Source: Amycolatopsis solani
GTDB taxonomy: Bacteria > Actinomycetota > Actinomycetes > Mycobacteriales > Pseudonocardiaceae
DNA: 64,000 nt
Assembly: GCF_033441515.1 (NCBI RefSeq)
Contig: NZ_JAWQJT010000001.1
Location: 186,001-250,000, forward strand
Direction of reading: 5' to 3'
In this document: piece after piece, positions 37,655 through 46,357 of the stretch
How the letters are laid out: each line of letters opens with the position of its first letter
How positions within the stretch are numbered: position 1 is the first letter of the stretch
Position numbers and translations under genes: made by a program
The notes under the pieces: generated by a model
What the model was told of the DNA's origin: nothing
The model's input: only the letters and a program-made list of their open reading frames with translations
Databases searched by the model: none

Positions 37655-40156
37655 TTGGCGCAGGGGGAACCGCAACCGCTCGTCTCGGTGATCGTGGTGA
37701 ACTACCACGGCGCCGACGACACGATCACCTGCCTGCGCGCGCTCGCCGAGCACGACTACCCCGAGCTCGAGCTCATCTGCGTCGACAACTCGGACGAGGC
37801 CGCGCGCATCCGCGAGGCCGTGCCGTCGGCCCAGGTGATCGAGGCCGGCCGCAACACCGGGTTCGCGGGCGGCTGCAACCTCGGCGCGAAGCACGCGAAG
37901 GGCACCGTCCTCGGCTTCCTCAACAACGACGCCCGCCCGGCACCCGGCTGGGTCGCCGCGGCCGTCGCCGAGCTGCGCGCCCAGCCCCGCGTCGCCGCCG
38001 TGGCCAGCAAGGTCGTCGACTGGGACGGCACCGGCACCGACTTCGTCGACGGCGGCCTGACCTGGTTCGGCATGGGCTACAAGCGCCACGCCGGCCTCCC
38101 GCTGGCCGAGGTCCCGGCCGCCGAGCACGAGGTCGCGAAGGACGTCCTGTTCGGCACCGGCTCGGCGATGTTCGTCCGGGAAAGCGTGTTCGCCGAGCTC
38201 GGCGGCTTCGACGAGCGGTTCTTCATGTTCTACGAGGACGTCGACCTCGGCTGGCGGCTGAACCTGCGCGGCTGGCGGGTGCGGTACGTCCCGGAATCGC
38301 AGGCGTTCCACCGCCACCACGGCACGATGTCCACAGTGGACGCTCCGGAGACCGGCCGCGAGACCTTTCTCTTGGAGCGCAACGCACTCGCCGCGCTCTA
38401 CAAGAACCTCTCCGACGAAACGCTGGCCCGCGCGCTGCCCGCGGCGCTCGCGCTGGCCGTGCGCCGGGCCACCGCCCGCGGCGAGCTGGACGCGACCCAG
38501 CTCGACCTCGAACAGGGCGTCGGCCCGATCGAGTCCGGCGACGTCGCCGTCCCGCGGACCACGCTGGCCGGACTGCTCGCCATCGACCAGTTCGTCGAGC
38601 AGCTGCCGTCGCTGGCGGAGTCCCGCGCGGTCGAGCAGGCCGCGCGCGTCCGCACCGACGCCGACCTGCTTCCGTTGCTGCGCAAGGCGTTGGAGCCGGC
38701 GTACCCGCTGCCGCGTTACCTCGCCGCGCACGACATCCTCGTCGAGGCGTTCGGCATCGAAAAGGCTTTCGGGCAGCGGCGCCGGATCCTCGTGATCACC
38801 GGCGACGCGCTCACCGAGCGGATGGCGGGCCCGGCGATCCGCGCCTGGAACATCGCGCTGGCGCTGGCCGCCGAGCACGACGTCCACCTGGTCACCACCA
38901 ACCCCCTCGCGACGCCGCCGCCCGCGCCGTTCCGGGTCAGCGCCGGCAAGCACCGCGAGCTGGAAGCGCCGATCGCCTGGGCCGACGTCATCGTCCTGCA
39001 GGGTCACGTGCTGGAACTGGCGCCGACGCTGAAGAAGCAGCACAGCGGCAAGATCGTCGTCGCCGACCTCTACGACCCGATGCACTTGGAGCTGCTGGAG
39101 CAGGGCAAGGGCGTCGCCGACGACCAGCGCGCGGCCGACCTCGCCGGCGTCACGAAGGTGCTGGACGCGCAGCTCGAGCGCGGCGATTTCTTCCTCTGCG
39201 CGTCCGAGCGGCAGCGGCACTTCTGGCTCGGTCACCTGGCCGCGCTGGGCCGGCTTTCCCCGCGGCTCTACGACGCCGATCCGACGACGCAGTCGCTGCT
39301 CGCGGTCGTCCCCTTCGGACTGTCGCCGGAGCCGCCGGTGCGCACCGGGCCGGGCCTGCGCTCGACGCTGGGCATCGGCGGCACGGACCACGTCGTGCTC
39401 TGGGCGGGCGGGGTATACAGCTGGTTCGACCCGCTGACGCTGGTCCGCGCGATCGACGAGCTGCGCCGCCGCCGCGGCGACGTCCGGCTGGTGTTCCTCG
39501 GGATGAAGCACCCGAACCCCGAGGTCGCCGAGATGGACATCGGCACCCGCACGATCCGGCTCGCGGATTCGCTGGGGCTGACGGGCAAGCACGTCTACTT
39601 CAACGAGCAGTGGGTGCCCTACCACGAGCGCCAGAACTGGCTGCTCGACGCGAACTGCGGGGTGACGACCCACTACGAGCACGTCGAGACGACGTTCGCG
39701 TTCCGCACCCGCGTCCTCGACTACCTGTGGGCCGGCCTGCCGATCGTCACCACCGACGGCGACGCCTTCGCCGACCTGGTGCGGGCGGAGAAGCTCGGCG
39801 TGGTCGTGCCGGCCGAGGACGCTTCCGCGCTGGCGGACGCACTGGAAAAGTCGTTGTACGACGAGGAGTTCGCGGCCGGCTGCGTCGAGCGGATCGCCGT
39901 CGTCGCGCAGCGGTTCGCGTGGCCCGAAGCACTGAAGCCGCTGGTGGAGTTCTGCCGCGACCCGCGCCCGGCGGCCGACCGGCTGCCCGGGTCCGCCGAC
40001 CTGGTGAAGACGCCGGCGGTGCGCGGGCGGGCGATGCTGCGGCGGGACGTCGACCTCGTCCGCGAGTACCTGACCGCGGGCGGTGCGGGCGAGCTGGCCC
40101 GGCGCGCGGGCGGCCGCGTGCTCAAGGTCGCGAAGCAACGGCTCCGCCGTGGCTAG
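37655..40156 (+). CDS. Bifunctional glycosyltransferase: GT2 domain fused to GT4-type domain
   Basis: Large protein of 833 residues with two catalytic modules. Residues about 8-250 form a GT2 domain (VSVIVVNYHGADDTITCL, VIEAGRNTGFAGGCNLG, LNNDARP, FYEDVDLGWRLNLRGW). A linker of about 120 residues follows; from about 370 a GT-B/GT4 domain runs to the end (ILVITGDALTERMAGPAIRAWN, VLWAGGVYSWFDPLTLV, then VLDYLWAGLPIVTTDG). The TTG start at 37655 is six bases after GAAGGAG. A fusion implies that two successive sugars, or a repeating disaccharide, are added by one polypeptide. Its end overlaps the next gene by 8 bp. Confidence 0.9.
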   Translation: MAQGEPQPLVSVIVVNYHGADDTITCLRALAEHDYPELELICVDNSDEAARIREAVPSAQVIEAGRNTGFAGGCNLGAKHAKGTVLGFLNNDARPAPGWVAAAVAELRAQPRVAAVASKVVDWDGTGTDFVDGGLTWFGMGYKRHAGLPLAEVPAAEHEVAKDVLFGTGSAMFVRESVFAELGGFDERFFMFYEDVDLGWRLNLRGWRVRYVPESQAFHRHHGTMSTVDAPETGRETFLLERNALAALYKNLSDETLARALPAALALAVRRATARGELDATQLDLEQGVGPIESGDVAVPRTTLAGLLAIDQFVEQLPSLAESRAVEQAARVRTDADLLPLLRKALEPAYPLPRYLAAHDILVEAFGIEKAFGQRRRILVITGDALTERMAGPAIRAWNIALALAAEHDVHLVTTNPLATPPPAPFRVSAGKHRELEAPIAWADVIVLQGHVLELAPTLKKQHSGKIVVADLYDPMHLELLEQGKGVADDQRAADLAGVTKVLDAQLERGDFFLCASERQRHFWLGHLAALGRLSPRLYDADPTTQSLLAVVPFGLSPEPPVRTGPGLRSTLGIGGTDHVVLWAGGVYSWFDPLTLVRAIDELRRRRGDVRLVFLGMKHPNPEVAEMDIGTRTIRLADSLGLTGKHVYFNEQWVPYHERQNWLLDANCGVTTHYEHVETTFAFRTRVLDYLWAGLPIVTTDGDAFADLVRAEKLGVVVPAEDASALADALEKSLYDEEFAAGCVERIAVVAQRFAWPEALKPLVEFCRDPRPAADRLPGSADLVKTPAVRGRAMLRRDVDLVREYLTAGGAGELARRAGGRVLKVAKQRLRRG

Positions 40157-41234
40157 GTCCCTCAGCGTTCTCCTCGACGGCACCCCGCTCCTCGGTGCCC
40201 GCACCGGGATCGGCCGGTACACGTCCGCGCTGATCGAAGAACTGGTGTCGATCTCCGAGGTGGACACGCGCGCGGTGGCGTTCACGCTGCGCGGCTGGCG
40301 GCGGCTGCGGCACGTGCTCCCGTACGGCGCGCAGGCCCGCGGGATGCCGGTGGCGGCGCGGCTGCTGCGGATGGCGTGGGTCCGTTCGGACTTCCCGCCG
40401 GTGGAGCTGTTCGCCGGCCCGACCGACGTCGTGCACGGCACGAACTTCGTGCTGCCGGGCCGGTTCCGCGCGGCGGGCGTGGTGACGATCCACGACCTGG
40501 CCTTTTTGGACAACCCGGCGGAGCTGGCCCCGAGCGACCGCGACCTCCCGGAACTGGTCCGCCGCGGCGCGCACCGGGCCAACGTGATCTGCACCCCGAC
40601 GGCCGCGGTCGCGGACGCGGTGGCGGAGCGCCTCGACGTTTCCCGCGACAAGATCGTGGTGACCCCGCTGGGCGTCAACCCGGCGTGGTTCACCGCGCGT
40701 CCCCCGGACGACGAGCGCCGCGCCCGCCTCGGCCTGCCCGCGAAGTACCTGCTGTTCGCGGGCGCGGCGGGCCCGCGCAAGGGCCTGGACTGGCTGACCC
40801 GCGCGCACGACGCGGCCCCGGACCTCCCGGACCTGGTGTTCGCCGGGCCCGGCCCGTTCCCCCACGGCCCACGCCGGACCCAGACGGGCTACCTGTCCGA
40901 TGTGGACCTGCGCACGGTGGTGGCGGGCGCGTCGGCACTGGTGCTGCCCTCGCGCGACGAGGGTTTCGGCCTGCCGGTACTGGAAGCGATGGCCTCGGAC
41001 GTCCCGGTGGTCTGCACGGACATCCCGGCCCTGCGCGAAGTGGCGGGCGACTGCGCGAGCCTGGTCCCGTACGGCGACGTGGACAGCCTGGCTTCGGCCC
41101 TGCGGACAGCGGTGACGGACCCGCACGCGGTGGCGACGTCGGCGGCCCGCCGCACCCACGCGGCGGGCTTCACGTGGCGCACGTGCGCGGAACTGACGGT
41201 GGGCGCGTACCGCCTGGCCTCCGGCCGTCACTGA
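40149..41234 (+). CDS. Glycosyltransferase family 4 protein, C
   Basis: GT-B transferase of 361 residues. Signatures: GARTGIGRYTSALIEEL, DVVHGTNFVLPG, HDLAFLDNP, LFAGAAGPRKGLDWL and the donor-site SRDEGFGLPVLEAMASD. It starts at GTG 40149, overlapping the fused transferase, so translation is probably coupled. It ends the rightward glycosyltransferase run and is followed by a large hairpin. It resembles mannosyl- or rhamnosyltransferases of surface glycans; the sugar is unknown. Confidence 0.9.
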   Translation: MARSLSVLLDGTPLLGARTGIGRYTSALIEELVSISEVDTRAVAFTLRGWRRLRHVLPYGAQARGMPVAARLLRMAWVRSDFPPVELFAGPTDVVHGTNFVLPGRFRAAGVVTIHDLAFLDNPAELAPSDRDLPELVRRGAHRANVICTPTAAVADAVAERLDVSRDKIVVTPLGVNPAWFTARPPDDERRARLGLPAKYLLFAGAAGPRKGLDWLTRAHDAAPDLPDLVFAGPGPFPHGPRRTQTGYLSDVDLRTVVAGASALVLPSRDEGFGLPVLEAMASDVPVVCTDIPALREVAGDCASLVPYGDVDSLASALRTAVTDPHAVATSAARRTHAAGFTWRTCAELTVGAYRLASGRH

Positions 41235-41244
41235 CCGACTGCCC

Positions 41245-41335
41245 CAAGCGCCCCAATGTGGCGTTGGTTGCGTCCAGCGCACCCAATGTGGCGTTCGGTG
41301 CGTTGGACGCACCGAACGCCACATTGGGGCGCTTG
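41245..41335. terminator. Nested alternative hairpins between convergent genes
   Basis: The left side contains two copies of CCCAATGTGGCGTT (41252 and 41282). Either can pair with the single right arm: 41245-41265 with 41315-41335 (21 bp), or 41282-41303 with 41307-41328 (22 bp, 3-base loop). It lies between the ends of a glycosyltransferase gene and rmlD. Confidence 0.7.
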
Positions 41336-41345
41336 AGTCCGGGCC

Positions 41346-42233
41346 CTACTCGGCCGCGAAGTAGGCGTCCAGCGCCTCTTCCCACGGCCGCATCGGGGTC
41401 AGCCACGCCGCTTTCCACGACGACGGCGACAGCACCGAGTACGCCGGGCGTACCGCCGGGCGCGGGAACTCCTCCGTCGTGCACGGCCGCACCCGCGCCG
41501 GATCCGCGCCCAGCCGCTCGAACACCGCGCGGGCGAAACCGCACCAGCTCACCGATCCCGCGTTCGTGCAGTGCAGGATCCGGGCCTCCGGCCCATCCCC
41601 GCCGGCCACGCGAGAGGCCAGCTCCAGAAGACCGCCGGCCAGGTCGGCCGTCCACGTGGGACCGCCCACCTGGTCGTCCACAACGGACAGTTCAGGACGC
41701 GAAGCTTCCAGCGCAGCCATGGTCTTCACGAAGTTCGACCCCGACTTGCCGTACAGCCACCCGGTCCGCACCACCCACGACGACGCCCCGGACCCGAGCA
41801 CCGCGTCCTCGCCCGCCGCCTTCGTGCGGCCGTACGCCGAACGCGGCCCGAGTTCGTCCGACGGCTCGTAGGGAACCGAAGCGTCGCCGGAAAACACGTA
41901 GTCCGTCGACACGTGGATCAGCGGCACGCGCCGGGCCGCGCACGCCGCCGCCAGGACGCGGGGGCCGTCGGCGTTCACCGCGAACGCACGCTCTTCGTCC
42001 TTCTCCGCCGCGTCGACCGCCGTGTACGCCGCCGCGTTGACGACCACCGGCGCCGAACCCGTCTCCCGGGCACGATCGGCCAGCGCGCCGACCGCCGCGA
42101 GGACCTGGCCCGTCGCCGTCACGTCGAGTTCCGCGGAACCCGGCGCCACCACGTCGACCTCGGAGGACGCCAGCGCGGCGAGATCCCGGCCGAGTTGTCC
42201 GGAACCACCGGGGACGAGCACCGTCAGCCGCAC
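41346..42233 (-). CDS. rmlD: dTDP-4-dehydrorhamnose reductase
   Basis: Extended SDR of 295 residues that performs the last step to dTDP-L-rhamnose using NADPH. It has the cofactor motif PGGSGQLGRDL, NAAAYTAVD (binding Asp/Glu region), HVSTDYVFSG and the catalytic SAYGRTKAAGE. The GTG at 42231-42233 is chosen since the first strand RLTVLVPGG starts right after; the upstream extension overlaps rmlB. It is 11 bp downstream of rmlB. rmlA and rmlC are not in the window. Confidence 0.94.
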   Translation of the reverse strand: MRLTVLVPGGSGQLGRDLAALASSEVDVVAPGSAELDVTATGQVLAAVGALADRARETGSAPVVVNAAAYTAVDAAEKDEERAFAVNADGPRVLAAACAARRVPLIHVSTDYVFSGDASVPYEPSDELGPRSAYGRTKAAGEDAVLGSGASSWVVRTGWLYGKSGSNFVKTMAALEASRPELSVVDDQVGGPTWTADLAGGLLELASRVAGGDGPEARILHCTNAGSVSWCGFARAVFERLGADPARVRPCTTEEFPRPAVRPAYSVLSPSSWKAAWLTPMRPWEEALDAYFAAE

Positions 42234-42244
42234 AGAAAGATCCC

Positions 42245-43234
42245 TTACTTCTTCAGCGCGGCCCGCTCCGCCAGGGGCTCCCACCACGCGCGATTGTCCG
42301 TGTACCAGGCCACTGTCGCGGCCAGACCGTCCTCGAAGGACACGCGCGGAGCGTACCCCAGCTCACTGCTGATCTTCGTGATGTCCACCGAGTACCGGCG
42401 GTCGTGGCCCTTGCGGTCCTCGACCGGTTCGACGCTGTCCCAGCCGGCCCCCACGGCTTCGAGCAGCTTTTCCGTCAGCGCCCGGTTGGTCAGCTCGGTA
42501 CCGCCGCCGATGTTGTAGATCTCGCCGGGCCGCCCGCCCTCGGCGACCAGCTGGATGCCGTGGCAGTGGTCGTCCACGTGCAGCCAGTCACGGACGTTCA
42601 GCCCGTCGCCGTAGAGCGGCACCTTCCGCCCGTCCAGCAGGTTGGTGACGAACAGCGGGATGACCTTCTCCGGGAACTGGTACGGACCGTAGTTGTTGGA
42701 ACACCGGGTGACGCACACCGGCAGCCCGTGGGTGCGGAAGAACGACCGCGCCACCAGGTCGGACGACGCCTTCGACGCCGAGTACGGCGAGTTCGGCTCC
42801 AGCACGTGGTCTTCGGTCCACGAACCTTCCGCGATCGAGCCGTACACCTCGTCGGTGGACACGTGCACGAACTTGCCGACGCCCGCGTCGACGGCCGCCT
42901 GCAGCAGGTTCTGGGTGCCGAGCACGTTCGTCAGCACGAAGTCGGCGGAGCCGAGGATCGAGCGGTCCACATGCGACTCGGCGGCGAAGTGCACGACCAG
43001 GTCGACGCCCCGCATGACCTCGGTGACCAGCGCGGTGTCGCAGATGTCGCCGCGGACGAACCGCAGTCGCGGGTCGGCGGCGACCGGGGCCAGGTTGGCC
43101 TCGTTGCCGGCGTAGGTGAGCTTGTCCAGCACGACAACCTCGGCGTCACGCAGCGCCGGGTAGGCGCCGGTCAGCACCTGCCGGACGTAGTGCGACCCGA
43201 TGAAGCCCGCACCACCGGTGACCAGGACCCGCAT
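42245..43234 (-). CDS. rmlB: dTDP-glucose 4,6-dehydratase
   Basis: NAD-dependent SDR of 329 residues producing dTDP-4-keto-6-deoxyglucose. Motifs: VTGGAGFIGSHYVR, FAAESHVDRSI, the catalytic triad region HVSTDEVYG and PYSASKASSD, TRCSNNYGPYQFPEK, RDWLHVDDHC and ITKISSELGY. ATG 43232-43234 follows a purine-rich GAGGAAAGG. It is transcribed ahead of rmlD and away from the first LCP gene, across a gap of 138 bp. Supplies rhamnose for the WbbL step and probably for the local glycan. Confidence 0.95.
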   Translation of the reverse strand: MRVLVTGGAGFIGSHYVRQVLTGAYPALRDAEVVVLDKLTYAGNEANLAPVAADPRLRFVRGDICDTALVTEVMRGVDLVVHFAAESHVDRSILGSADFVLTNVLGTQNLLQAAVDAGVGKFVHVSTDEVYGSIAEGSWTEDHVLEPNSPYSASKASSDLVARSFFRTHGLPVCVTRCSNNYGPYQFPEKVIPLFVTNLLDGRKVPLYGDGLNVRDWLHVDDHCHGIQLVAEGGRPGEIYNIGGGTELTNRALTEKLLEAVGAGWDSVEPVEDRKGHDRRYSVDITKISSELGYAPRVSFEDGLAATVAWYTDNRAWWEPLAERAALKK

Positions 43235-43372
43235 AACCCCGCCTTTCCTCGCGCCCCGGACGGGGCAATCCGCCCCCAGCCTACGGAGGTCCCACAACAC
43301 CCTCAGTAGAGTCTCGGTGGAGGCACACTGGTGCCCTGGGGGAAGTACGGGGCTTCACAGGGGAGGAAGCGC

Positions 43373-44899
43373 GTGACCGAATGGCCTGCGCCGCCCATCC
43401 CGGCGCGCCGGGGCAGCGGCGCCGCGCTCGCCGCGCGGCGTGGCGGCAAGGTCGTCGTCTCGCTGCTGTCCGTCGCGATCCTGGCCCTGACCTGGTACGG
43501 CTGGCACTTCATCGGTGACCCGAACAGCGGCCTGACCACCACGAACGTCTTCGCCGACACCGAGGCGCACGCGAAGCCGCTCGACGGCGCGATCGACATC
43601 CTCCTGGTCGGCCAGGACAGCCGCACCGACGCGCAGGGCAACCCGCTGCCCCGCGAGGTGCTGGACATGCTGCACGCCGGCGTCTCCGACGGCGAGCTGA
43701 ACACCGACACGATGATCCTCGTGCACATCCCCCAGAACGGGAAGCGCGCGATCGCGATCTCGTTTCCCCGCGACTCCTGGGTGGAGCTGGCCGGCGGCTA
43801 CGGCAAGCACAAGCTCAACAGCGCGTTTGTCTACGCGTACACGGACACTTACAAAACGTTGCAGCGCCAGGGCATGACCGACCTGAAGCAGGCCGATCAG
43901 GAGGCGAAGGTCGCCGGGCGCAAGAACCTGATCGCCACGATCGAGAAGTTCATCGGCAAGCCGGGCATGATCGACCGCTACGCCGAGGTCAACCTGGCGA
44001 GCTTCTACGAGATCACCAAGTCGATCGGCGGCGTCGAGGTCTGTCTCAACGGACCGGTCAAGGAAGTGAAGTCCGGCGTGGACCTGCCGGGCGGGCGCCA
44101 GACCATCGAAGGCGTGCAGGCGCTCGCGTTCGTCCGCCAGCGCTACGGCCTGCCCAACTACGACCTCGACCGGATCGCCCGCCAGCAGGCGTTCCTGTCC
44201 GGGCTGGCCCGCAAGGTGATCTCGACCGACGTGCTGACCAGCCCGGGGAAGATCGCCGACCTCGTGGGCGCGGTGAAGAAGTCCGTCGTGCTGTCGCAGG
44301 GCTGGGACCTGACCGAGTTCGCCGAGCAGATGCGCGGCCTGACCGGCGGCAACATCGAGTTCCAGACCATCCCGACGCTGGGCAACGCGGTGATCGGCGG
44401 CGCGGACGTGCTTCGCGTCGACCAGGCGGCGGTGGCGGCGGAGGTCGCGCGGCTGACGTCGGACGGCGACACCCCCGCGACGCCGACGTCGACGCAGCTG
44501 CCGGGCGCGAAGGCCGTCACGGTGGAGCTGTTCGACGGCACGGGTTCGGCGGCGCTGGCCGGTCAGACGCACGCGGCGCTGCAGAGCAAGGGCTTCACGC
44601 TGGCCGCGGACCAGAAGCTGAGCACCCGCACCACGACGGTCGTCCGGTACAACCCGGCCGACGACACCGCGCTGGCGCTCGTCAAGCAAGCGCTGGGCAC
44701 GACGGTCCAGGCCGAGCCGGACCGGGACGTCACCGCCGGGCACGTGCGCGTGCTGCTCGGCAAGGACTTCCGGAACTCCGCCGCCGCACCCGGTGGCGCG
44801 CCGACGTCGACGGCCGCGAAGCCGCCGGCGTCCACTGCGACACCCACCACCCCCGCCGCGCCGCCGATCACGGCGGGCGACGTCCCCTGCGTCAACTAG
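43373..44899 (+). CDS. LytR-CpsA-Psr (LCP) family glycopolymer ligase, A
   Basis: Membrane-anchored phosphotransferase of 508 residues that moves polyprenyl-phosphate-linked glycans onto peptidoglycan. A basic cytoplasmic N-terminus precedes one transmembrane helix (about 27-45), the LCP domain (about 75-330: ILLVGQDSRTDAQGNPLP, NTDTMILVHIP, AISFPRDSWVEL, FVRQRYGLPNYDLDRIARQQ) and a LytR_C domain (from about 390), then a Thr/Pro/Ala-rich tail ending GDVPCVN. GTG 43373 follows GGGAGGAAG. Corresponds by position to the arabinogalactan ligase gene Rv3267. Confidence 0.93.
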   Translation: MTEWPAPPIPARRGSGAALAARRGGKVVVSLLSVAILALTWYGWHFIGDPNSGLTTTNVFADTEAHAKPLDGAIDILLVGQDSRTDAQGNPLPREVLDMLHAGVSDGELNTDTMILVHIPQNGKRAIAISFPRDSWVELAGGYGKHKLNSAFVYAYTDTYKTLQRQGMTDLKQADQEAKVAGRKNLIATIEKFIGKPGMIDRYAEVNLASFYEITKSIGGVEVCLNGPVKEVKSGVDLPGGRQTIEGVQALAFVRQRYGLPNYDLDRIARQQAFLSGLARKVISTDVLTSPGKIADLVGAVKKSVVLSQGWDLTEFAEQMRGLTGGNIEFQTIPTLGNAVIGGADVLRVDQAAVAAEVARLTSDGDTPATPTSTQLPGAKAVTVELFDGTGSAALAGQTHAALQSKGFTLAADQKLSTRTTTVVRYNPADDTALALVKQALGTTVQAEPDRDVTAGHVRVLLGKDFRNSAAAPGGAPTSTAAKPPASTATPTTPAAPPITAGDVPCVN

Positions 44900-44936
44900 A
44901 CTGCGTACGCAGGGTGGTCGGGGGAGGAAGTCCAGG

Positions 44937-46229
44937 GTGGAAGACGAGCAGGAAAAGCCGGAGGCGGCCGCCGAGCCGGTGACGCAGAGCGACGAGTGGA
45001 AGCCGTCGCCGTTCCCACGGACGGCTCCCGCTCCGGCGCCGTCACGCGTGCGACGAGCCGGCCGCGTGACCCGCCGGGTCGCGCTCGGCCTGGTGTCGCT
45101 GCTCGCGCTCGGCGCGAGTGGCTACGCGTACGTGACGAAGGACCAGCTGCAGAGCACCGTCCCGACGACCGACGCGCTGACCCCGCGCGCCGGCGAGCCC
45201 GCCCCGCCTCCGGCGGACGACGGCGCCGACGACATCCTCTTGGTCGGCAGCGACGCGCGCACGGACGCCCAGGGCAACCCCCTCCCGGCGCGGCTCCTGC
45301 GGCAGCTGCGCACGGAGGCCAACAACGGCGCGGTGAACACCGACACGGTGATCGTCCTGCGCGTCCCGAAGAACGGCGCCAAGCCGTCGGCGATCTCGAT
45401 CCCGCGCGACACGTGGACCGACATCCCAGGCCGCGGCCCGGCGAAGATCAACTCGGCGTACGGCATCGCGAAAGCGCACTTCGCGCAGGAGCTGCGTGGC
45501 CAGGGCGAGCGCGACCAGGCGAAGATCGAGCGTGATTCGGACACCGAGGGCCGCCGGGTGCTCGTGCAGACGGTCCAGGACCTGACGCAGGTGCGGATCG
45601 ACCACTACGCCGAGATCAACCTGCTGGGCTTCTACCTGCTGACCGAGGCCCTCGGCGGCGTGAAGGTCTGCCTGAACCACGCGACGGAGGACAAGGACTC
45701 GGGCGCGAACTTCCCCCGCGGCGAGCAAACGGTCTCGGGCGGCGAGGCGTTGTCGTTCGTCCGCCAGCGCAAGAACCTCCCCCGCGGCGACCTGGACCGG
45801 ATCGTGCGCCAGCAGGCGTTCCTGTCCTCGGCCCTGCACCAGGTGCTGTCGGCGGGCACGCTCACCAGCCCGGGGACGTTGAACGGCCTGACGGACGCGG
45901 CACACCGGGCACTGACGATCGACCCGGGCCTCGACCTGCTGCAGTTCGCGCAGCAGGCGAAGGGGATCGCGTCCGGGGACCTGGCGTTCGCGACGATCCC
46001 GGTGATCACCGCGAACGGGCGGAGCGCGGACGGCCAGAGCATCGTGGAGATCGACCCGAAGGCGGTCCGCGAGTACGTGGCCGGCCTGGCCGGCCGCACC
46101 CCCGCTCCCGCACCCCCGTCCGGCGGAGGCTCAGGCGCCGGCTCCGCCCTCCCCCTCGCCCCCGCCGGCTCCGCCCCCGCCGCGGCCCCGCTCCCCCAAG
46201 CCTCCCCCGGCGTCCCCTGCGTCAACTGA
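44937..46229 (+). CDS. LytR-CpsA-Psr (LCP) family glycopolymer ligase, B
   Basis: LCP protein of 430 residues, paralogue of its neighbour. An acidic, proline-rich cytoplasmic N-terminus of about 45 residues, a transmembrane helix (about 46-66), and the LCP domain with ILLVGSDARTDAQGNPLP, NTDTVIVLRVP, AISIPRDTWTDI, and FVRQRKNLPRGDLDRIVRQQ. It lacks a LytR_C domain and ends in a Pro/Ala/Gly-rich tail closing with GVPCVN, as in copy A. It starts at GTG 44937, 37 bp after copy A, with GGGGGAGGAAG upstream. A downstream set of palindromes may end the transcript. Confidence 0.92.
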   Translation: MEDEQEKPEAAAEPVTQSDEWKPSPFPRTAPAPAPSRVRRAGRVTRRVALGLVSLLALGASGYAYVTKDQLQSTVPTTDALTPRAGEPAPPPADDGADDILLVGSDARTDAQGNPLPARLLRQLRTEANNGAVNTDTVIVLRVPKNGAKPSAISIPRDTWTDIPGRGPAKINSAYGIAKAHFAQELRGQGERDQAKIERDSDTEGRRVLVQTVQDLTQVRIDHYAEINLLGFYLLTEALGGVKVCLNHATEDKDSGANFPRGEQTVSGGEALSFVRQRKNLPRGDLDRIVRQQAFLSSALHQVLSAGTLTSPGTLNGLTDAAHRALTIDPGLDLLQFAQQAKGIASGDLAFATIPVITANGRSADGQSIVEIDPKAVREYVAGLAGRTPAPAPPSGGGSGAGSALPLAPAGSAPAAAPLPQASPGVPCVN

Positions 46230-46233
46230 CCCC

Positions 46234-46349
46234 GGCGGCACTTTCATGACGAAAGTGCCGCCACCTCACAAGAACTTCACGCGGCACTTTCATGACGAAA
46301 GTGCCGCTACCTCACACGAACCTCATGCCGCTTTCACGTGAAAGTGGCG
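46234..46349. repeat. Three tandem palindromes, about 46-bp period
   Basis: Hairpins at 46234-46262 and 46281-46307 share GGCACTTTCATGACGAAAGT; the third (46328-46349) has CGCTTTCACGTGAAAGTGG, the family seen at 13863 and 25700. The spacers are alike, ACCTCACAAGAACTTCACG and ACCTCACACGAACCTCATG. The array lies between the convergent LCP and NmrA-like genes and may terminate both. Confidence 0.85.
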
Positions 46350-46357
46350 CCCGGGTG

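Noticed and set aside
35603..40780. A minus-strand open frame of 1725 codons across the glycosyltransferase cluster
   Set aside because: Only its last part (35603-36679) is a real glycosyltransferase; the rest is antisense to three well-supported genes and has shadow composition.
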